Below, in pieces: positions 17,970-27,024 of a DNA stretch of 64,000 bases (its first letter is position 1; every line of letters starts with the position of its first letter). Origin of the DNA: Chitinophaga filiformis. Lineage in GTDB: Bacteria > Bacteroidota > Bacteroidia > Chitinophagales > Chitinophagaceae. A program made the position numbers and the translations under genes. The notes below the pieces were generated by a model. It had not been told where the DNA came from, did not search any database, and was given only the letters and a program-made list of their open reading frames with translations. The stretch covers positions 1 to 64,000 of the forward strand of contig NZ_FNBN01000015.1 of assembly GCF_900102545.1 (NCBI RefSeq), written 5' to 3'.

Positions 17970-19394
17970 TTAATTTCCGTTACCATATTCCACTTCATTG
18001 TCAGGCAAAGGCAATACGTATACCTTATTGTCGGCAGTCACGCTGGAATAAACGATGGTCGGCAGGTTCAGTCGTTTGTAATAGAAGAATAACTGTCCTT
18101 CACAATAGAGATCCTTTCTATATTCTTTGAATATTTCATCCTGTATCTGATCAGTAGTGAGGGTAGCCGGGAGGTCCGTCAGTACGTTCCGGGCTCTTCT
18201 CACGGTATTGAGGTAAGTCACTGCCTGTTCCGGATTGCTTTCCTTCATAGCTTCCGCTGCGATATAATACATTTCGGAAATGCGCATGATGGGCATTCTC
18301 CTGAGAAAACCTGTACTCACACCTGTTGGCTGGGCCAGCTTGGTAGACACCCGTAGATTGGTTGAGGTGTTTTCAAGCTGGGTAAGTGATGTATACCTGA
18401 TATCGGCATCTGTTTCGTAGATAGTCAGGAATTCATCACTACTTGTTTTTGTCAGCACATTGGTAGAAGTAGGTGTGAAATAGGTCTGCGTGAATGCATC
18501 CATATCTGATTTATACAAGGTAAAGATCAGCTCTGATGTAAATACTTTATTGCCCGAGGCTACTTCGGGAATATTTATCCAGGTGAATACGCTTGCATTG
18601 ATCACTTCCTGGGCCGCAGCGAGTGCTTTTGCTTTGTCGCCGGTGTAGAGATATACTCTTGCTTCCAGTGCTTTTACAGCATAGTAGTTGAATTTATAGA
18701 AGCGGTCGCGGAGATAACCGGTAGTAGTGGTAGGCGTCGTGCTGCCAGGTACGATCGGGTCTGTTGCTTTCAATGCGGCTTCGGCAACGGCGCAATCGGC
18801 CAGTATACGATTGATGATCTCCTGTACGGTGAGCCTGGGTAACGCGTTTACTGTCAGCTGATCCATGTAGGGAATTGCTTTAGCAGTAAGTCCGCCAGCG
18901 GAAGCAGGGGCAGGTGCGAACAGGCGCAGCAGGTCGAAGTGCATGAATGCCCGCAGGCCATAAGCTTCTCCTCTGATAATGCTGTAATTCACATCCCTGA
19001 ATATTTTCTGATCACCTGTGTTGAGATGGCTGATCAGATTGTTGTCGTTGGCAATCGCTTTGTAAAGCCCTTTCCAGATACCATCTATCTTACTTCTGAC
19101 AGCTGCATTGGTATAGTTGTACTGTGCGGCGTAGTAGTATTCATGAAAGGTGCTGGTGAATCGGCTATGCTGCATGGACAATACTTCCGTTAGTCCAAAG
19201 CTGAGTTCCTGTCCGTACACGGCATTGGCATTCATGTTCAGGTAAACACCTGTCAGTGCATCCATGTAACCTTGTTCGTCACTGAAAGCATTGTCTGCAT
19301 CGATCTGTGTTTTAGGCTTCACATCAAGAAACTTATTGCAGGCCGTAGAAAGCAATACCGGAATGAACAGCAGTAATATATTTCTGAATCTCAT
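17970..19394 (-). CDS. SusD/RagB family lipoprotein (sigma/FecR-controlled locus)
   Basis: This 474-residue SusD homologue has lipobox LSTAC (Cys19). The N-terminal domain includes KFLDVKPKTQIDADNAFSDE. The helical TPR-like core contains EAYGLRAFMHFDLLRLFAP, and the C-terminal SusD/RagB part has RISEMYYIAAEAMKESN. At 474 residues it is shorter than the mannan-locus SusD (600). It starts 10 bases after its SusC gene stops. The accompanying thioredoxin and DUF4843 genes suggest a non-carbohydrate or peptide-like cargo, but that is inference. Confidence 0.9.
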   Translation of the reverse strand: MRFRNILLLFIPVLLSTACNKFLDVKPKTQIDADNAFSDEQGYMDALTGVYLNMNANAVYGQELSFGLTEVLSMQHSRFTSTFHEYYYAAQYNYTNAAVRSKIDGIWKGLYKAIANDNNLISHLNTGDQKIFRDVNYSIIRGEAYGLRAFMHFDLLRLFAPAPASAGGLTAKAIPYMDQLTVNALPRLTVQEIINRILADCAVAEAALKATDPIVPGSTTPTTTTGYLRDRFYKFNYYAVKALEARVYLYTGDKAKALAAAQEVINASVFTWINIPEVASGNKVFTSELIFTLYKSDMDAFTQTYFTPTSTNVLTKTSSDEFLTIYETDADIRYTSLTQLENTSTNLRVSTKLAQPTGVSTGFLRRMPIMRISEMYYIAAEAMKESNPEQAVTYLNTVRRARNVLTDLPATLTTDQIQDEIFKEYRKDLYCEGQLFFYYKRLNLPTIVYSSVTADNKVYVLPLPDNEVEYGNGN

Positions 19395-19404
19395 AATTGC
19401 ACTG

Positions 19405-22400
19405 TTAAAAGGTGATCTGTAAAGAAGTAGAGATGGTCCTTGCAAAAGGATAATCCAGCCCTCTTTCTGTTTTTACGGAACTGATCCTGGCCAGGTCGTT
19501 CATATTCAGCGCCAGGTATACACGGTTGATGTTGGCAGCTCTGAGCCAGTTGGCACGACTGAAATCATAACCCAGGCTGACAGAAGAGAACAGCAGTTCA
19601 TGCAGGTCCTGTACGAAACGGGAGCTGGGTCTGGTGTCTGTTCTGTCAGCAATGTCTTTGAACAGCGTTCTGTCGCCCGGCTGTTTCCAGCGTTGTTCCA
19701 GTGCGCGTATATCTACATTGTAATTGAAGTCGGCATTTTCCACCCTGTTTACGAGTGTGGAATTGTATTGTTGTCCGCCGGCCCTGAAGCTGAATGCGAA
19801 ATTGGCTGACAAGCCACTATGCTGCACATTCACGCCAAAGGTTCCCTGGTATTTTGGATTGCTGTCGCCGCCCACGATATAATCAGCTGCCGACCATACA
19901 TAGGTCAGTGAACCGTCTTTCTTCATAAAGATCTCTTTACCATTGGCGGGATCAATACCGAGTGAAGGCACTACCCAGATGGCAGTCATAGACTGGCCCG
20001 GTTCGAAGCGGGTAGCGGGTTTACGGCTATCGCTATTGCCAGTGGATACTTCTCCCTTGTCTTCGTCGGCCTCTTTATTCAGCTGCACCAGTGAGTTGGA
20101 GACCTTACGTATGCGGTTGGTATTCTGTGCTACGTTAACAAAGACATTCACGGCAGTACGCGTTTCACTGCGACTATATACCCGGAAGCTGGCGCCCAGC
20201 TGGTAGCCTTTGTTACGGGATTCGCCAATGTTCTCCTTATAGGTGTCAAACCCTGCGGAAGGAGCCACGATCATATCACTCAGCAGGTTCTTGGTATCCC
20301 GGATATAGTAATCGAAGCGCAGACTGAGCCTGTCGAACAGGGTGATGTCTGCACCGATATTGTTATCCTGTACCTGTTGCCATTGCAGGTGCGGGTTAGG
20401 GAGTGCAGCGAGGTCAAGGCCCATGTCGCCGTTATAGGTCCTGTCAGTAATGTAATTGTAAGTAGCGAGCGACTGGTAGGAGTTGAAGTTCTGTGTACCA
20501 GTTGTACCAACGCTACCGCGTAATTTCAGCACATTGATAAAACGGAACTGTTGCATGAATTTTTCCCTGTGCAGGTTCCAGCCGGCACCGGCGGACCAGA
20601 ATAATCCCCAGCGACTATCAGCGCCGAACTGTGAGCTGGCATTCCCACGGTAGGAGAGGTCCAGCAGCAGGCGGTCGTCATAGGAGTAGTTAAGTGCTGA
20701 CGTAAGCGCAATGGAGCGGCTGGTATTCTCTGTTCCCAGGGCTTTGGTACCAGGCTTATAACGATAGCCGAATGAGATATCATTCATCTTGTCGTTCGGA
20801 AAACCTACCATTGTCATACCATTGGCAGCGGTAACATCCTGTGTAACTGAATACGCGCCGTTGAGGAAGAAATGATGTTTGTTAAGGCGGAAGGAGTAGT
20901 TGGCTAATAAGTCGGCATTCAGGCTGCTCATTTTTCCATTACGGATGCTGTATTCGCCACGATCGAGATAGGCATCTGTACCGGGCAGCACATTGGCATA
21001 AGAGGAATGATTGGCTGGAGTGAACTGCTCCAGGTCATTCTTCTGTGTCTGTATACCTACACGGGCAGTGATGCGCAGGTTGCGGGCCACATCCCAGTCG
21101 GTATAGAAGTTCTCAATGATGTTGGTATAGGTAGTGAAATCTTTTGAATTCAGGGTAGCGTCATACAGTGGATTGCCAACGGCGCCATTGTTGAATGTTT
21201 TAATATAGTTACCGTTGTCGTCCGTCATTCTCCAGTAAGGGTTCAGCATCGCTACGCGCGAGAAGCTGCCATAAGGAGAATTGTCAGAACGGTTGCGGTC
21301 AATGGTAAGACTATTCCTGAACTGGAAATTCCTCTTCCGGTATATGAGGTTGATGATGCCGGATACGGTATTCCTGTCGGAGCCTTTCATTACACCGGCT
21401 ACATTGTTGTAGTTCAGACTGACTGAATAACGGAGCGCATCGTCGCCACCATCCAGGGTTACGGCATGGCGCTGGCCGATACCATTGCGGAGTGGTTGCG
21501 ACAACCAGTAGGTATTTACGCCTTCGAGGGCCGCCTGAAGGTTGGTACTGTAGTCGCGTAGTAGTCCCGCCTGGATAGCAGGATCTGCAGAGGTATATTT
21601 ACCTGACAGCACTTCTGCATCAATCTTCTGCATGGAGTTGGTCAGTTTATAGCTGCTGAGATCAGGAGCGGTGATGTCCATACTACCATTGTAAGACACC
21701 CGCAGTTTACCGGCGGTAGGAGGTTTGGTTTCAATCACCACCACGCCGTTACCTGCTTTGGAACCGTAAATGGCTTTTGCAGAAGCATCCTTCAGCAGGG
21801 TAATGCTCTGCACGAGGTTCATGTTCAGGTCATTCACTTTCTCCAGGGTGGTCTGAAAACCATCCAGGATGAAAAGTGGCAGGTTTGGATTGGTGGTATA
21901 GTCTCCTTTCAGGTCAGGGAAACCGGTTTGTCCCCTCATCTGGATATCAGGCATCTGGTTAGGATTGGAGCCGGCACTCAGATTTTCCACGATCTGAAAA
22001 GAAGGATCGAGTATAGCGAGTGATTTCAATACATTCTGATTGGAGACGGTTTTGAGCTGCTCGGAAGAGAAGGTGGCTACAGCGCCTGTAAAGCTTTCTT
22101 TACGGCGGTTGAACAGACCGGTGGAGATCACCACGTCATCCAGTTTGGTGGCTTCCTGTTCCAGGACAACCTGCAGAGCATTATCCCCCTTCACTTTCAC
22201 TGCCTGCCGTTTAAAACCAATGGCAGTTACCATCAGGGTCACATCCTGGCTGCCGGTGCGCAGGGTGAATACGCCGGAGGAGTTGGTGAGTGTACCGTTT
22301 TTGGTACCCAGTACCATCACGGTAGCGCCCGGGATAGGTTCTCCTTTTTCATTGGTCACCTTACCGGTAATGTCACCCGGCGGTAAAGCCGTTTCCGGGG

Positions 22401-22773
22401 CTTTTACAGCCTCTTTTTTCTTAATGATGACAACTCCATCCACAATTGAAAAAGTAAGCGCCTTATCCCTTAAAAGGAGGGAAAGCGCATCTTTGAGCTG
22501 GAGGTTGTTGATATCAGCATCCACTTTCCCGGCACGGTCCAGGTCTTCCGCTGTATAGAAGAAGTTAATGCCCGTCTGTTTACGGATATCGGAAAAGGCC
22601 TTTTCCAGGCTGATATTTTTCCCGTGTAATGTTACGGTCTGCGCATTTACTGCCGCACAGACGTGCAGCGTACAAGCCAGCATAAGTACAAAGGACAATT
22701 TCATGATCATCCAGATTTTGGTTGGCAAAACAAAGCCACGCTCTTTGTTTTTGCACAAAGCAGTTAAATACAT
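19405..22773 (-). CDS. SusC/RagA TonB-dependent receptor with STN domain (sigma/FecR-controlled)
   Basis: This outer-membrane receptor has about 1122 residues. The signal sequence (VMLACTLHVCAAVNAQ) follows a basic N-terminal stretch. The STN domain (ISLEKAFSDIRKQTGINFFY) senses transport and signals to FecR. A carboxypeptidase-like domain (GKVTNEKGEPIPGATVMVLG) comes next. The plug contains LPLFILDGFQTTLEKVNDLN and KAIYGSKAGNGVVVIETK, and the barrel ends in an aromatic residue. The chosen ATG (22773) gives MYLTALCKNKERG, typical of the family; ATG 22821 is also open. It heads the structural part of the operon after fecR and the sigma gene. Confidence 0.92.
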   Translation of the reverse strand: MYLTALCKNKERGFVLPTKIWMIMKLSFVLMLACTLHVCAAVNAQTVTLHGKNISLEKAFSDIRKQTGINFFYTAEDLDRAGKVDADINNLQLKDALSLLLRDKALTFSIVDGVVIIKKKEAVKAPETALPPGDITGKVTNEKGEPIPGATVMVLGTKNGTLTNSSGVFTLRTGSQDVTLMVTAIGFKRQAVKVKGDNALQVVLEQEATKLDDVVISTGLFNRRKESFTGAVATFSSEQLKTVSNQNVLKSLAILDPSFQIVENLSAGSNPNQMPDIQMRGQTGFPDLKGDYTTNPNLPLFILDGFQTTLEKVNDLNMNLVQSITLLKDASAKAIYGSKAGNGVVVIETKPPTAGKLRVSYNGSMDITAPDLSSYKLTNSMQKIDAEVLSGKYTSADPAIQAGLLRDYSTNLQAALEGVNTYWLSQPLRNGIGQRHAVTLDGGDDALRYSVSLNYNNVAGVMKGSDRNTVSGIINLIYRKRNFQFRNSLTIDRNRSDNSPYGSFSRVAMLNPYWRMTDDNGNYIKTFNNGAVGNPLYDATLNSKDFTTYTNIIENFYTDWDVARNLRITARVGIQTQKNDLEQFTPANHSSYANVLPGTDAYLDRGEYSIRNGKMSSLNADLLANYSFRLNKHHFFLNGAYSVTQDVTAANGMTMVGFPNDKMNDISFGYRYKPGTKALGTENTSRSIALTSALNYSYDDRLLLDLSYRGNASSQFGADSRWGLFWSAGAGWNLHREKFMQQFRFINVLKLRGSVGTTGTQNFNSYQSLATYNYITDRTYNGDMGLDLAALPNPHLQWQQVQDNNIGADITLFDRLSLRFDYYIRDTKNLLSDMIVAPSAGFDTYKENIGESRNKGYQLGASFRVYSRSETRTAVNVFVNVAQNTNRIRKVSNSLVQLNKEADEDKGEVSTGNSDSRKPATRFEPGQSMTAIWVVPSLGIDPANGKEIFMKKDGSLTYVWSAADYIVGGDSNPKYQGTFGVNVQHSGLSANFAFSFRAGGQQYNSTLVNRVENADFNYNVDIRALEQRWKQPGDRTLFKDIADRTDTRPSSRFVQDLHELLFSSVSLGYDFSRANWLRAANINRVYLALNMNDLARISSVKTERGLDYPFARTISTSLQITF

Positions 22774-22969
22774 AAATTTGTTTTGGTTGAAGAAATTGTG
22801 ATCCAACGTTACATTCGTCACCCAATAAACCGGGATGTTAGCGCATCGCCGGTTTAGTTTTTAATGGGAAGACAGTTTCAGAATTGTGTTTTGTAGTTTT
22901 CTATAAAATGCTGTTTAAAATGTGAACAAATACAATTGTTGTGGTGGCTGATTTGGTTGTATGGTTGGT

Positions 22970-24154
22970 TTATGATCTTACGATTACTTTATTGCCCTCT
23001 ATAGTAAAATGTACATTCCCGGTCAGCTCCAGTATCTTAAACAGCTGTGAAGCATTGACATTTCTAGGTATAGTACCACTGAATTTTTTATCCGGTATTT
23101 CTTTGTATTCCACCTCCACATCATACCAGCGGGATATCTGTCGCATGATGGTTTGTACATCGGCCCTGTCAAAATAGAAATAGCCGTTTTTCCAGGCCAG
23201 GACCTGCTCTTCGTCGGCCGACTGCACACTGAATTTTCCTGTTCTTTTCAACAGGTTTGCCTGTTTACCCGGTTGCAGGGTAACAGCTGCATCGCTGTTT
23301 ACGGCGGCTACCTGCACGCTACCGGCTACCAGTGTGGTATGCACCGTACTTTCATCAGGATAGGCGTTGACATTAAAGCTGGTGCCTAGCACTTTTACGG
23401 TAATATTATTGGCTACAGACAGGATAAAGGGTTTGTCTGCATTTTGTGCTACTTCCAGATATGCCTCTCCGGTAATCTCCACTTTTCTTTCATTGCCTGT
23501 GAAGGCGGTGGGATATTTCAGGGAAGAAGCGGCATTGAGCCATACTTTGGTGCCATCCGGCAATACCAGTTTAAACTGGCGGCCGCGGGGTGTGGTCATG
23601 GTATTGTAGGAGATGCCGCCTGAAGTTTTGCCGGATTCATAATCGAGCTGGCCTTTACTGAGCAGCACCTTTGTACCGTTCTGGTTCGCAATGACGCCGT
23701 TGCTGGTGCTATCCAGCACCACCTGCGATCCATCATCCAGTGTAAGCAACGCGCCTGTTACACCCGGTGTGGCATCGTGTATTGGTTTTGTGGCCGTATT
23801 GGAGGCAATAGGGCGGGAGGCAGGCGTATGCCTGTACCAGAACCAGGCGCCTGTTCCCAGTAACAGAAGAACTGCGGCAGCAGCAGCCCAGCGCCGATAA
23901 GCGTATATAGGTCTGACAGGGGCAGGCGGCAGCCCATGGACCTGCGCTGTAAACTGTTCTATAAAACGGTCGGTTTGAGATGCAGGTACGGGGAACAGGT
24001 ATTTGTCAGTCAGCATAGCATCCTGTAACGCATGCTCCAGCAGCTCCCGGTTTTCCGGCAGCTCCATCAAACGGGCGAATTGCGCTTTTTCGGCTGTGCT
24101 GATACTGCCGTCAATATACTTGTCCAGTAATGAAGTAAAAACGTGTTGATCCAT
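22970..24154 (-). CDS. FecR family anti-sigma factor
   Basis: This 394-residue protein has an N-terminal cytoplasmic domain (MDQHVFTSLLDKYIDGSIST) and a membrane helix (WAAAAAVLLLLGTGAWFWY, about 88-106). The periplasmic FecR domain contains TPRGRQFKLVLPDGTKVWLN and VLGTSFNVNAYPDE, and an STN-like C-terminal domain follows (NASQLFKILELTGNVHFTIE). It would hold the ECF sigma factor encoded just upstream until SusC with its STN domain binds cargo. The longest frame starts 18 codons earlier; ATG 24154 matches the family start. All partners of the pathway are adjacent, unlike the FecR at 3787. Confidence 0.9.
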   Translation of the reverse strand: MDQHVFTSLLDKYIDGSISTAEKAQFARLMELPENRELLEHALQDAMLTDKYLFPVPASQTDRFIEQFTAQVHGLPPAPVRPIYAYRRWAAAAAVLLLLGTGAWFWYRHTPASRPIASNTATKPIHDATPGVTGALLTLDDGSQVVLDSTSNGVIANQNGTKVLLSKGQLDYESGKTSGGISYNTMTTPRGRQFKLVLPDGTKVWLNAASSLKYPTAFTGNERKVEITGEAYLEVAQNADKPFILSVANNITVKVLGTSFNVNAYPDESTVHTTLVAGSVQVAAVNSDAAVTLQPGKQANLLKRTGKFSVQSADEEQVLAWKNGYFYFDRADVQTIMRQISRWYDVEVEYKEIPDKKFSGTIPRNVNASQLFKILELTGNVHFTIEGNKVIVRS

Positions 24155-24262
24155 GAGCTGTTCGCCTTTCTGAATAAATAATTGCCCCTTGCACATATAA
24201 AGACGCAATCGTAAAAGGAGAATAATAGGTCAACAGGGAAATAAATTCAGATTTTTATTTTA

Positions 24263-24847
24263 TTAATACATTGGAGCGATAGCTATCAGGAAAATAAGTA
24301 CTTCGGGATAGTTGGCCAGATAGGTTCTCAGGGTATTCAGGGCCTGTACAATATGCCAGTTGACCGCTGCTTTTGAAATATTGAGCTTTTCGGCGATCTG
24401 TTCATGACTGAGATGTTCCAGCCTGCTCATGGTAAATACTTCCCTTTGACGGGGAGGGAGTTTGTCAACCGCTTTCAGGATCAGCGCGTAGGTTTCTTTA
24501 TACTGGTACTGCTGATCGGGGATCAGCATATCTTCCATAGGATACTCAGCAGCCGCGTCCGTTTTCATTACCTGCTTCCGCATAGCGGAAATGATCTGGT
24601 TACGGCCCAGGATGTAGAGAAAGTTCCGGAAGTTCTCAATCTCCGGCAGTTTTTCCCTTTGCTGCCATATTCGCAAAAAGATGTCCTGTGTAATCTCTTC
24701 CGCCTCCGGATAGGATTTAGTGAAAGTCAGGGCATGGGAGAAGACCCTGGGATGATAGAAGCGGAGAATAGTACGGAATGCAGATTCATCACCTGCTGCG
24801 ACCTGTCCCAAAAGTTCACGTTCATTATGTAATTCCGTAATATCCAA
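24263..24847 (-). CDS. ECF RNA polymerase sigma-70 factor
   Basis: An extracytoplasmic-function sigma factor of about 194 residues. Region 2 contains FYHPRVFSHALTFTKSYPEA and EEITQDIFLRIWQQREKLP. Region 4 contains LPPRQREVFTMSRLEHLSHE and a terminal HTH (IAEKLNISKAAVNWHIVQAL). It starts the operon with fecR, susC and susD and is probably released by FecR when the receptor is loaded. The start is uncertain: conserved sequence begins near a TTG at 24847 (LDITELHNERELL). ATG codons at 24919 and 24958 would add 24 or 37 residues without obvious conservation. A hydrophobic C-terminal tail (VLIFLIAIAPMY) is odd. Confidence 0.88.
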   Translation of the reverse strand: MDITELHNERELLGQVAAGDESAFRTILRFYHPRVFSHALTFTKSYPEAEEITQDIFLRIWQQREKLPEIENFRNFLYILGRNQIISAMRKQVMKTDAAAEYPMEDMLIPDQQYQYKETYALILKAVDKLPPRQREVFTMSRLEHLSHEQIAEKLNISKAAVNWHIVQALNTLRTYLANYPEVLIFLIAIAPMY

Positions 24848-24934
24848 ATATGTAAAGACTAGCTGAAGCGCTAAAGATAAGAAAATAGCATTAAAAGCCT
24901 TTGAATCCTTAAATGGCATAAATTGTATAAAATA

Positions 24935-24950
24935 TGGCATTTGTGCCATC
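24935..24950. promoter_or_regulatory. Palindromic operator candidate before the GlxA-type regulator
   Basis: ATGGCA-TTTG-TGCCAT is a perfect inverted repeat, and its loop is the -33 TTTG of the promoter. A further half-site ATGGCAT lies at 24913-24919, 22 bases upstream, giving two direct half-sites as expected for an AraC-type dimer. Confidence 0.5.
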
Positions 24951-24970
24951 TCAGACACATACTACATTTG
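24940..24970 (+). promoter_or_regulatory. Predicted promoter of the GlxA-type regulator
   Basis: TTTG (24940-24943), a 19-base spacer and TACATTTG (24963-24970) match the Bacteroidota consensus exactly. The start codon follows 18 bases later, so the leader is about 12 bases. Confidence 0.7.
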
Positions 24971-24988
24971 TAACGTTCAAGCAAGCTT

Positions 24989-25993
24989 ATGCCGGTTAAA
25001 ACAAAGAAACTGATTGTAGTTGTACCTATGCCAGGTACTTTCCTGTTAGATATCGCCGGACCAGTGGACGTCTTCACTGCGGCCGACGGCATACTGAACG
25101 AAATGGGGGCATCATCTGGTGAGGGATATGACCTGTTGCTGGCTTCTCCACTCAGCACAAAAAAGATCACGACAAAAAGCCGTATGGAATTGAGTTGCGA
25201 GGTGAGAGCAGACGCGATCGATAAGCCTATTGATACACTGATCATTGCGGGCTTTCCGATGTCTATGCTGGAAACCAGCGGCGCTTTTATTCAATGGCTG
25301 CATGACACTTATCCGAAGGTACGGCGTATCTGTTCCGTTTGTGTAGGCACCTATGCACTGGCAGAAGCCGGTATCCTGGAAGGTAAACATGCTACTACAC
25401 ACTGGCAGTTCAGCCAGGACTTTCAGCGCCGGTATCCGGATATTAAAGTGGACACTAATCCTTTTTATACACGCGACGGTAATGTCTATACTTCGGGAGG
25501 TGTCGCTTCGGGCATAGATCTCTCACTGGCATTGGTGGAGGAAGACTATGGACGGGATCTGGCCCTGCAGTCAGCACGCAAACTGGTCTTATACCTGAAA
25601 CGCACAGGTTATCAATCACAGTTCAGCTCTTTACTAGAGGTGCATACGATGGGGAATTCCATCGCAGGGAAACTGCATCCCTGGATCGTCCGCCATTTAC
25701 AGGAAGATCTCCGCGTAGAGCACCTCGCTGAACTTAGCAATATGAGCCTGCGGAATTTCAACCGTGTATTTATCAAAGAAACAGGGATGACGCCGGCGAA
25801 ATTTGTAGAAAAACTGCGGGTAGAAATTGCACGGAAATACCTGGAAGACAGTGACCTGAGCATGGAGCAGATCGCTGACAAATGCGGACTGGGAGGGCTG
25901 GTGTCTATGCGGCGCACATTTATGCGGCATATGATGGTATCGCCTTCAGATTACCGCCGTTCTTTCAGAACATCATTACAAACACTTAATTGA
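24989..25993 (+). CDS. GlxA family AraC regulator with DJ-1/PfpI domain
   Basis: This 334-residue transcription factor has an N-terminal DJ-1/PfpI-like domain (about 8-190) and a C-terminal AraC HTH pair (about 225-330). The elbow cysteine is kept in ICSVCVGTYALAEAGILEGK, followed by ATTHWQFSQDFQRRYP. The HTH has VEHLAELSNMSLRNFNRVF and ends MMVSPSDYRRSF. Family members sense small metabolites or electrophiles, but the ligand here is unknown. It is followed after 20 bases by gapA, so the two are probably co-transcribed. A palindrome overlaps its promoter and suggests autoregulation. Confidence 0.87.
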   Translation: MPVKTKKLIVVVPMPGTFLLDIAGPVDVFTAADGILNEMGASSGEGYDLLLASPLSTKKITTKSRMELSCEVRADAIDKPIDTLIIAGFPMSMLETSGAFIQWLHDTYPKVRRICSVCVGTYALAEAGILEGKHATTHWQFSQDFQRRYPDIKVDTNPFYTRDGNVYTSGGVASGIDLSLALVEEDYGRDLALQSARKLVLYLKRTGYQSQFSSLLEVHTMGNSIAGKLHPWIVRHLQEDLRVEHLAELSNMSLRNFNRVFIKETGMTPAKFVEKLRVEIARKYLEDSDLSMEQIADKCGLGGLVSMRRTFMRHMMVSPSDYRRSFRTSLQTLN

Positions 25994-26013
25994 TCACCCA
26001 AAAATATATCACG

Positions 26014-27015
26014 ATGAAAGTAGCAATTAATGGATTCGGACGTATAGGCAGAATGACGCTAAGAGCATTACAGGACAAGAAAGGAGTGGAAGTAGTAGCT
26101 GTTAATGACCTGACAGATATCGGGTTGCTCGCGCACCTGTTGAAATATGATACTTCTCACGGGAAATTCCCGGGAACAGTGACACACGATGATAAACATC
26201 TTATTGTAAATGGCAGGAATATCCTGCTGCTGAATGAACGCTCGCCCGAGAAATTGCCCTGGGCACAACTGGGAGTGGACGTGGTGATCGAATCCACGGG
26301 CCGCTTTACACAGAAGGAACTGGCGATGCAACACATTGCTGCCGGTGCAGGAAAAGTGTTGATCACAGCGCCTGCCAGCGGTGGTGTGAAGACGATCGTA
26401 GCAGGCGTTAACAATGATCAGATCAGCGTGGATGATGAAATTCTTTCCACTGCGTCCTGTACTACAAACTGTATCGCACCGGTATTATACCTGCTGGATA
26501 AAGAATACGGTATTGCATCCGGCTTTATGAGCACTGTGCATGCATTTACGATGGATCAGATGCTGCAGGATGGTCCGCATAAAGATTACAGAAGGGCCAG
26601 AGCTGCCACACAGTCTATCATCCCTACTACCACCGGTGCTGCAAAAGCGATCGGCGATGTACTGCCCGACCTGAAAGGTAAAATGGATGGTTTCTCTTAC
26701 AGGGTGCCTGTGATTGATGGTTCTATAGCTGATATGTCTTTGAATCTGGTGAAACCTGCTTCAGCAGCGGAGATCAACCAGCTGTTCAAACATTATGCGG
26801 ATACTTCGCTGAAAGGAGTGCTGGAGTATACAGAAGAACCACTGGTTTCTGCGGATATCCTGGGCAATACACATTCCTCCATCGTAGACGGTACCCTGAC
26901 ACGTGCAATAGGTAATCTGGTGAAAATAGTGGCCTGGTACGACAATGAAGTAGGTATCTCCAACAGGATCGCTGAACTGACAGTGGAACTGGCCGGACAG
27001 CAGGTGACTGCATAA
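26014..27015 (+). CDS. gap: Type I glyceraldehyde-3-phosphate dehydrogenase
   Basis: This 333-residue cytoplasmic enzyme converts glyceraldehyde-3-phosphate, NAD and phosphate to 1,3-bisphosphoglycerate. The NAD-binding start is MKVAINGFGRIGRM. The catalytic cysteine is Cys149 in ASCTTNCIAPV. HAFTMDQ supplies the histidine region, and the C-terminus contains WYDNEVGISNR (the usual form is DNEYG/W-YSNR). The longest frame starts eight codons upstream at TTG; ATG 26014 matches the family. Its position directly behind the DJ-1/AraC regulator is unusual for a core glycolytic gene and suggests conditional control or an additional GAPDH copy. Confidence 0.95.
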   Translation: MKVAINGFGRIGRMTLRALQDKKGVEVVAVNDLTDIGLLAHLLKYDTSHGKFPGTVTHDDKHLIVNGRNILLLNERSPEKLPWAQLGVDVVIESTGRFTQKELAMQHIAAGAGKVLITAPASGGVKTIVAGVNNDQISVDDEILSTASCTTNCIAPVLYLLDKEYGIASGFMSTVHAFTMDQMLQDGPHKDYRRARAATQSIIPTTTGAAKAIGDVLPDLKGKMDGFSYRVPVIDGSIADMSLNLVKPASAAEINQLFKHYADTSLKGVLEYTEEPLVSADILGNTHSSIVDGTLTRAIGNLVKIVAWYDNEVGISNRIAELTVELAGQQVTA

Positions 27016-27024
27016 TATGCCGTA

